Part shown: positions 1 to 4,379 of the stretch, one piece after another | Layout of the letters: the number at the start of each line of letters is the position of its first letter | Position numbering within the stretch: position 1 is the first letter of the stretch | Origin: Candidatus Zixiibacteriota bacterium | Lineage (GTDB): Bacteria; Zixibacteria; MSB-5A5; GN15; FEB-12 | DNA: 7,225 bases | Direction: 5' to 3' | Assembly: GCA_022564135.1 (NCBI GenBank) | Contig: JADFLZ010000107.1 | Span: 1-7,225, forward strand | The notes under the pieces: model-generated | The model's input: only the letters and a program-made list of their open reading frames with translations | Told to the model about the DNA's origin: nothing | Database searches by the model: none | Program-made: the position numbers and the translations under genes

Positions 1-44
1 AAACCCTGAATCCACCTTAGAGCTACCTAAATCCAACGCATAAA
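1..44. other. Downstream flank, no gene seen
   Basis: This short stretch lies beyond the terminator hairpin and holds the 3' part of its T tract. It is too short to assign. I see no start codon with a ribosome binding site, no promoter that can be defended, and no repeat shared with the rest of the window. Confidence 0.5.
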
Positions 45-78
45 AAAAGCCGGGGACTAAAGTAGTCACCCGGCTTTT
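45..78 (-). terminator. Rho-independent terminator ending the three-gene operon
   Basis: Read on the minus strand, this is an inverted repeat with a 10-bp outer stem (AAAAGCCGGG pairing with CCCGGCTTTT), one bulged base at position 68, a further 5-bp stem (GACTA/TAGTC) and a 3-base loop. It runs into an uninterrupted T tract (seven T, positions 48 to 42, the first four of them in the stem). It begins 23 bases after the stop codon of the PorV/PorQ-like gene, as expected for the end of a leftward transcript. On the plus strand the hairpin is followed by only four T, so termination of rightward transcription would be weaker. Confidence 0.93.
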
Positions 79-101
79 GTGCTCTATTACTATGCTAGCT
101 C

Positions 102-1094
102 TTAGAAGCTGGCTTTCACAGTGAAGTGCTGGTTGTCATCGAAAATGTCAGTCTCTGTCCAGGAGTATTCGAATGTCACTCTGGTATCTTCACCAAGATC
201 GACAGAAACTCCCGCGCCCAGAGAGAAGCCATAAAGGAAATTATTCTGACTTGAATAAAGATAGCCGGCCCTGAGTGCATAACGCTCGTCATAGACGTAT
301 TCAACACCGCCATTCCAATTATCATTAGATAGGTTATTGGAGCGGAAGTTATATGACATTGTAGCTGAGTTGAGTCCTTCATTCAGGAAATTATAGGCAA
401 TACCCAAGTCAATCGATGTTGGCAGTTCTGAACCTGCTTCAGTTGAAGCCAGCGGACGGCCGGCAACTGCGTCTTCAAAACCGCTGCCGGAAAAGACAAT
501 GTCCGGACCATAATTGCGGATTGCAAGTCCAAGTGTCAGCCCATAAATTCTGGGCTCGTAAGTGAATCCAAAGTCAAATGACAGTCCACTAGCTGATACC
601 TCGAAAATTTCTTCTCTGATATAGCGTCCTGTAATGCCGAAATTAACCTGAGTGCTGACCGCCTTGGCAAAGGTCAGGCCGATTACAGCCATGGTCGGTT
701 CGAAAATGCTACCGGTGCCGTTGGGGAAAAGTTCTGTTGTCTCTTCAATTTTACCAACGCTAACCACTTTAATAGACAAAGCTATTGTTCCGAAGTCTTC
801 AATCTGTTTGCCAATCGCGATATATGTAACATCTATATCAGCGATATAAGGCAGGCGAGTGGCCATCGCTTCGGTGCCTTCCAGCCAGGCAAGTCCGGCG
901 GGGTTCCAGAAAATAGCGTCAACTCCATAGGAGTTGGCTACTACTGCTCCTCCCATCGCGGTACCACGGGAGCCGACCGCTATCAAAAGCTCCGCCGCAC
1001 CCGCCGTACCGATGCGGTTTTCATTGCCTGCCATTACTGACTGAAAGGTCAATAAGAGCAGAGCAACTATAAGCAAAAATGTTTTGTTTCTCAT
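102..1094 (-). CDS. PorV/PorQ-family outer-membrane beta-barrel protein
   Basis: The product is 330 residues. A typical Sec signal peptide (MRNK, a hydrophobic core, then SVMA) is probably cleaved after Ala22. The mature N-terminus carries the family hallmark at about residues 30-70: AAELLIAVGSRGTAMGGA, then a WNPAGLA motif at 63-69. The rest alternates short amphipathic strands (Y/G/F rich) and ends in Phe (KASF), the usual C-terminal signature of an outer-membrane barrel. There is no cysteine. The family has a FadL-like fold; in Bacteroidota, PorV shuttles T9SS cargo to the attachment complex, while other members have no known role. The start is supported by GAGGA eight bases upstream. It is the last gene of the operon, 18 bases after the CTD-bearing surface protein, which could be its cargo or partner (inference). 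These families are highly paralogous in FCB genomes, so I do not call it porV itself. Confidence 0.88.
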   Translation of the reverse strand: MRNKTFLLIVALLLLTFQSVMAGNENRIGTAGAAELLIAVGSRGTAMGGAVVANSYGVDAIFWNPAGLAWLEGTEAMATRLPYIADIDVTYIAIGKQIEDFGTIALSIKVVSVGKIEETTELFPNGTGSIFEPTMAVIGLTFAKAVSTQVNFGITGRYIREEIFEVSASGLSFDFGFTYEPRIYGLTLGLAIRNYGPDIVFSGSGFEDAVAGRPLASTEAGSELPTSIDLGIAYNFLNEGLNSATMSYNFRSNNLSNDNWNGGVEYVYDERYALRAGYLYSSQNNFLYGFSLGAGVSVDLGEDTRVTFEYSWTETDIFDDNQHFTVKASF

Positions 1095-1102
1095 TTTATC
1101 TA

Positions 1103-1107
1103 TCCTC
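1103..1107 (-). promoter_or_regulatory. Ribosome binding site of the PorV/PorQ-like gene
   Basis: GAGGA on the minus strand lies eight bases (TAGATAAA) before the ATG at 1094-1092. It sits within the 18-base gap after the preceding stop codon, so translation of this gene has its own strong initiation signal. It fixes the start. Confidence 0.85.
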
Positions 1108-1112
1108 TTTAA

Positions 1113-4100
1113 TTAGTATTGACCTAAAATTTCAATTTCAGTAAATATGGCCATCTTGCCGATTTTCTGTCCAAAGCCAGGAGCATCCACAACGTAAATA
1201 TAAATGCCTGAAGCAACCGGCACATTGAAATTGTTGGTAACGTCCCACGTTGCTTCGGCTGTAGAGGGATCGTCTTTTACGATTTCTACAACAAAGTCCC
1301 CGGCGAGGTTGTAAATCGAAATATTACATGTTGCCGGAAGATTGATGAATTTTAGAACGCGATTAGTTCGGCTCGGGTCATAGCTTGAAAATAGGTAGTA
1401 CGGGTTCGGAACTACTTTGACATTCTCGAGAAGCTCTGCACCTCCGGTCACTGCAGTCGGCGCAGGGGGCGTAAACGTGAAGGTGTCAACTGGCCCGTTT
1501 GGAATGGCAGTTACCATCCGGAATACTGTACCAATCTCAGGCATATCTTGAGCGAATGGTGGTGCTGAACCACCATTCCAACTTATCAAAACCGTTCTTG
1601 CAAGGTATTCAACGCTAGTGGCGCCGCCCGAGTATCCAGCGGGATCAGCAAGAATTGAGTCTTCAAATTCCTGGTATCCAGCCTCGCCCGGCGAATCGTC
1701 ACCCGGTAGGAACCAATATACCCAATCTGTAAACGGATCATTGCTGCCACCGGAGCCGGAGTGTTCTGTGGAGGGATCTCCAACTACAAAACCCTGAGGG
1801 GCAGTTGAAGCGTCGCCCCATGATTCCAATTCGAATGCACCACTCCTGGTGTTGTCAATCATCCATGGCATCATGCGTACGTCATCGCTGGGGTCATTCG
1901 GTGTTCCGATTCCGATTCTCCAGAGTTCAAACGGCACCCATATGGCCACGCCTTGGTCAAATGGATCCCAGGCATAGCCTCCGTCCACTCCCGGGCTACT
2001 GTTTGAACCAGTAAAGCGCCATTCAAGGTCGTAGGCGCCCAGGTTTGCACCATCATTATTTGAAAGCCGGAACACGCGACTCAGGAAAGCTGAGTAGCTG
2101 CCGCGAGAGCCACTGGGCTGCGTGTCGCCGGTATGGATCGCCCATTGGCCGGGCTGCGTGTCTGCACCGTCACCCGGGTTTTCATCATTCGGAGTAGGAA
2201 AGCCCTGGAAGTTCAAAGCAGCAGCTCCCGGCGGGACAACCGGACCGGAGCCATTGGCAACAACTTCAAAGCTGAGGAAGCCCGGGGCAGGACCGGCTAC
2301 TTTCACCACGAATCCGTCCGTCACCGGATAGGTATCATCACCCGTCTGGTTAAACTGCTTGGTAAGGACTGATGTACCCTGTGTTACATTATCCAGATTC
2401 CAATAGACTGCATCTGTAAAAGTTGTTTCTGGTCCCATGCCAGTATCTATTACTGTAACTAATATAGTATCAAAGAATATGACCCGATAAGTATCTCCGG
2501 TTAGAGAATCCGGGCCCACAACGATCGGTGTAACAGTTCCGCCTGATACACCTACGTGCGAAATACCAAGTGTGTCACCAAAAGTAAACGGGTATTCAAA
2601 ATCCACTACCGGACCCTGGGGAATACCTCTGATAACGGTAGCTGATGTAAGGGTCTTAGGAGTCGCTACAGGACTGCTGTTATAGGCGTATGCTTCTACC
2701 CGGAAGAAGTATTCAGTATTATTTACTAACAAGCCTCCATTGATGATGTCTGCATTGGTGCTGAAAAAATGTCGAATGCCATTATCAGAGCCAAATTTAA
2801 TAGCTCGCTGTTCAATAACGCCAGTTAAAGGATCCAACACTTCATCAATGATAATTGCAGCCCCATCGATAACATCAAAATTAGCGATACGAGTCCATGG
2901 TCCGTTAGGAGATTCTCCTTGAAAAATCGAATAACCCTGGAACGGGTAATCACCTGGGTCGACTTCTGAAATGTCAGTCCATTCCATGGCTATACTGCCG
3001 TCCAGCGGGTGAACTATGACCTCAGGAGCTGCCGGAACCTGCAATAGATCGAAATTGATATCATATGCCTGCTGTGCAAACTTATCATTGAACTTCAATA
3101 CCGAAATTGATGACAAACGGTCGCCACCTTGTCCAACTATTATGGCCGCGAGAATCTCGGTGCTGTCACCGGGAGCAAAATCAAATGGCCCGGTAGTAAG
3201 CATGTATCTTCTATCTGAGGCGGCAAAATCAAGGTCGCCTACGCCAGTTGTCGGGTCACCGGGGGCATAGAACTTAGTGCCATTGGCGAGCGGTACACCG
3301 GGAGGAATTGAAGCGTCTAAACCGTTCATATACTGGTAGGTCCAGGTCAGGTTCTGCGGGTCAGTGCCGTTGATATATTTGTTAAACGAAGTCATTCCCA
3401 TATTCCGGAAGCCGACAAAAGTAGTGTCCCACATTTTGGCAGTATCTGCGTTATCAAGTGTAACAATCAGGGGACCCTGGAAGAAGTCAAATCCGACTGC
3501 CGGGGGGTCACTGCCATAATCGCTGTCATTTCCTTCATTATAGCAATAACCAAGTGATAGTACTGTATCAGATCCAACAAGGTCATCACCGGCGTTGCCT
3601 AAATCCGGATCGGCCCAAAGCGAAACAAACATATCTGTTAAAGTCAAACCACCTCTATTGTAGATTTGGTATTTAACAAAAACGATGTTTGCCAGGGCAT
3701 CAGTTCGATCAAATGCGAAAGTAGTCTGGCGAATTTCCAGTCCCATACCAATCGCACTTGAAGCATCGTTTGTGTGCGGCGCCGGGTTGGCGTCATTATA
3801 GACAGACCAGAGCATCTGGTCACCCAGCATCGCCGGAGCACCGAGGGAATCGACCGGAGCGCCGTCAGCAACCGGCCATTCTGTGTAATCGGTATTGGGA
3901 TTACTTGCCAGAGAGTCGGCATGCAGCTTGTAAACTCTATCAGCTACATCAAACTCAGAACCAGGGTCAAAAGTTGTGCCGATCATCGGGCCGGGATACC
4001 AATCGTCGGCGTATTCTGCAATAGTTACCAGAGTATCGCCAGTAGCAGCATCAACTGCTCCCACCCAGATACCCGCTGCAAATATCACAGAAGTGTTATT

Positions 4101-4355
4101 CGATTGATCTGCAATGTCATCCAAGCTCGTGAACGGGAAATAAAGCCCGTCGTTTTTGCCCAGCAAGCCACCCTGATCGTATGCGAAAGAGCCCTTGTTG
4201 GTTACAAACATCAATATCTGGTTGACGTCAATAAAGGTGCCGGTGTCCCTGATAAGAGACTCCTTCTGACTGAGCTTGCCGCCCAGTGGTGCCAGCGCAA
4301 AAGCTGACACCGCTAAGGCAAGCAAACTCAATACTATAATTGCTTTTTGTTTCAT
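1113..4355 (-). CDS. Large secreted protein with FN3-like segment and C-terminal FlgD/T9SS-type Ig-like domain
   Basis: The product is 1080 residues from the preferred ATG at 4355; an in-frame ATG at 4370 would add five residues but has no ribosome binding site. A Sec signal peptide (MKQK, a long Leu/Ala core, AFALA) has no lipobox cysteine, so this is not a lipoprotein. Residues about 25-435 form a region with FIDVNQILMFVTNKGSFAYD near its start and many Asp/Asn/Gly turns; I cannot name its fold. About 440-570 looks like a fibronectin type III unit (PAAPEV opening, WTDI, GYSIFQG, then TEYFFRVEAYAYN). About 570-970 is Trp- and Asp/Gly-rich and unassigned. About 971-1080 matches the FlgD Ig-like / T9SS sorting type: VVPNPYY, FINLPATCNISIYNLAG, VASGIYIYVV, KIGKMAIF. 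Only two cysteines are present. The gene lies between a TonB-dependent receptor and a PorV/PorQ barrel, suggesting a surface protein working with them (inference). The function is unknown. Confidence 0.87.
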   Translation of the reverse strand: MKQKAIIVLSLLALAVSAFALAPLGGKLSQKESLIRDTGTFIDVNQILMFVTNKGSFAYDQGGLLGKNDGLYFPFTSLDDIADQSNNTSVIFAAGIWVGAVDAATGDTLVTIAEYADDWYPGPMIGTTFDPGSEFDVADRVYKLHADSLASNPNTDYTEWPVADGAPVDSLGAPAMLGDQMLWSVYNDANPAPHTNDASSAIGMGLEIRQTTFAFDRTDALANIVFVKYQIYNRGGLTLTDMFVSLWADPDLGNAGDDLVGSDTVLSLGYCYNEGNDSDYGSDPPAVGFDFFQGPLIVTLDNADTAKMWDTTFVGFRNMGMTSFNKYINGTDPQNLTWTYQYMNGLDASIPPGVPLANGTKFYAPGDPTTGVGDLDFAASDRRYMLTTGPFDFAPGDSTEILAAIIVGQGGDRLSSISVLKFNDKFAQQAYDINFDLLQVPAAPEVIVHPLDGSIAMEWTDISEVDPGDYPFQGYSIFQGESPNGPWTRIANFDVIDGAAIIIDEVLDPLTGVIEQRAIKFGSDNGIRHFFSTNADIINGGLLVNNTEYFFRVEAYAYNSSPVATPKTLTSATVIRGIPQGPVVDFEYPFTFGDTLGISHVGVSGGTVTPIVVGPDSLTGDTYRVIFFDTILVTVIDTGMGPETTFTDAVYWNLDNVTQGTSVLTKQFNQTGDDTYPVTDGFVVKVAGPAPGFLSFEVVANGSGPVVPPGAAALNFQGFPTPNDENPGDGADTQPGQWAIHTGDTQPSGSRGSYSAFLSRVFRLSNNDGANLGAYDLEWRFTGSNSSPGVDGGYAWDPFDQGVAIWVPFELWRIGIGTPNDPSDDVRMMPWMIDNTRSGAFELESWGDASTAPQGFVVGDPSTEHSGSGGSNDPFTDWVYWFLPGDDSPGEAGYQEFEDSILADPAGYSGGATSVEYLARTVLISWNGGSAPPFAQDMPEIGTVFRMVTAIPNGPVDTFTFTPPAPTAVTGGAELLENVKVVPNPYYLFSSYDPSRTNRVLKFINLPATCNISIYNLAGDFVVEIVKDDPSTAEATWDVTNNFNVPVASGIYIYVVDAPGFGQKIGKMAIFTEIEILGQY
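1116..1445 (-). other. C-terminal Ig-like (FlgD_ig / T9SS type A-like) domain of the surface protein
   Basis: The last 110 residues start at GGAELLENVKVVPNPYY and run to the stop codon. The order of motifs is that of the T9SS type A / FlgD Ig-like group: a PNPY opening after a variable linker, a strand with NLP and IYNLAG, a Trp strand (ATWDVTNN), a VASGIYIY strand and a final GxKIGKMAIF strand. About nine residues (TEIEILGQY) follow the last strand, whereas T9SS signals usually end within a few residues of it. In T9SS bacteria such domains direct export through the outer membrane and are removed on attachment. In lineages without a proven T9SS the role is less certain. Confidence 0.78.
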
Positions 4356-4363
4356 TTTGATTT

Positions 4364-4368
4364 TCCTC
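4364..4368 (-). promoter_or_regulatory. Ribosome binding site that decides the start of the CTD protein
   Basis: GAGGA on the minus strand is followed by eight bases (AAATCAAA) and ATG at 4355-4353, exactly the spacing seen at the next gene. The site overlaps the first ATG of the open frame (4370-4368), which has no purine-rich Shine-Dalgarno sequence of its own in the gap after the receptor stop codon. This makes ATG 4355 the likely start and gives a 24-base intergenic gap. Confidence 0.8.
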
Positions 4369-4379
4369 ATCGTTTTATC

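Noticed and set aside
1095..1112. Possible internal promoter before the PorV/PorQ-like gene
   Set aside because: The gap is only 18 bases and is filled by the ribosome binding site. No convincing -35/-10 pair was seen, and the Bacteroidota-type -7/-33 pattern cannot be judged reliably inside coding sequence.
2115..2162. Direct repeat of 12 bases (gggctgcgtgtc) at 2115-2126 and 2151-2162
   Set aside because: The copies are spaced exactly 12 codons apart and both encode DTQP in the same frame, so they look like a short peptide repetition in a loop, not a mobile or regulatory repeat. There are only two copies.
3774..4307. A 177-codon open frame on the plus strand opposite the N-terminal part of the CTD protein
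   Set aside because: It lies fully antisense to a well-supported gene, its protein shows no recognisable motif and has Arg/Cys/His-rich shadow composition. The other antisense frames in the window are similar.
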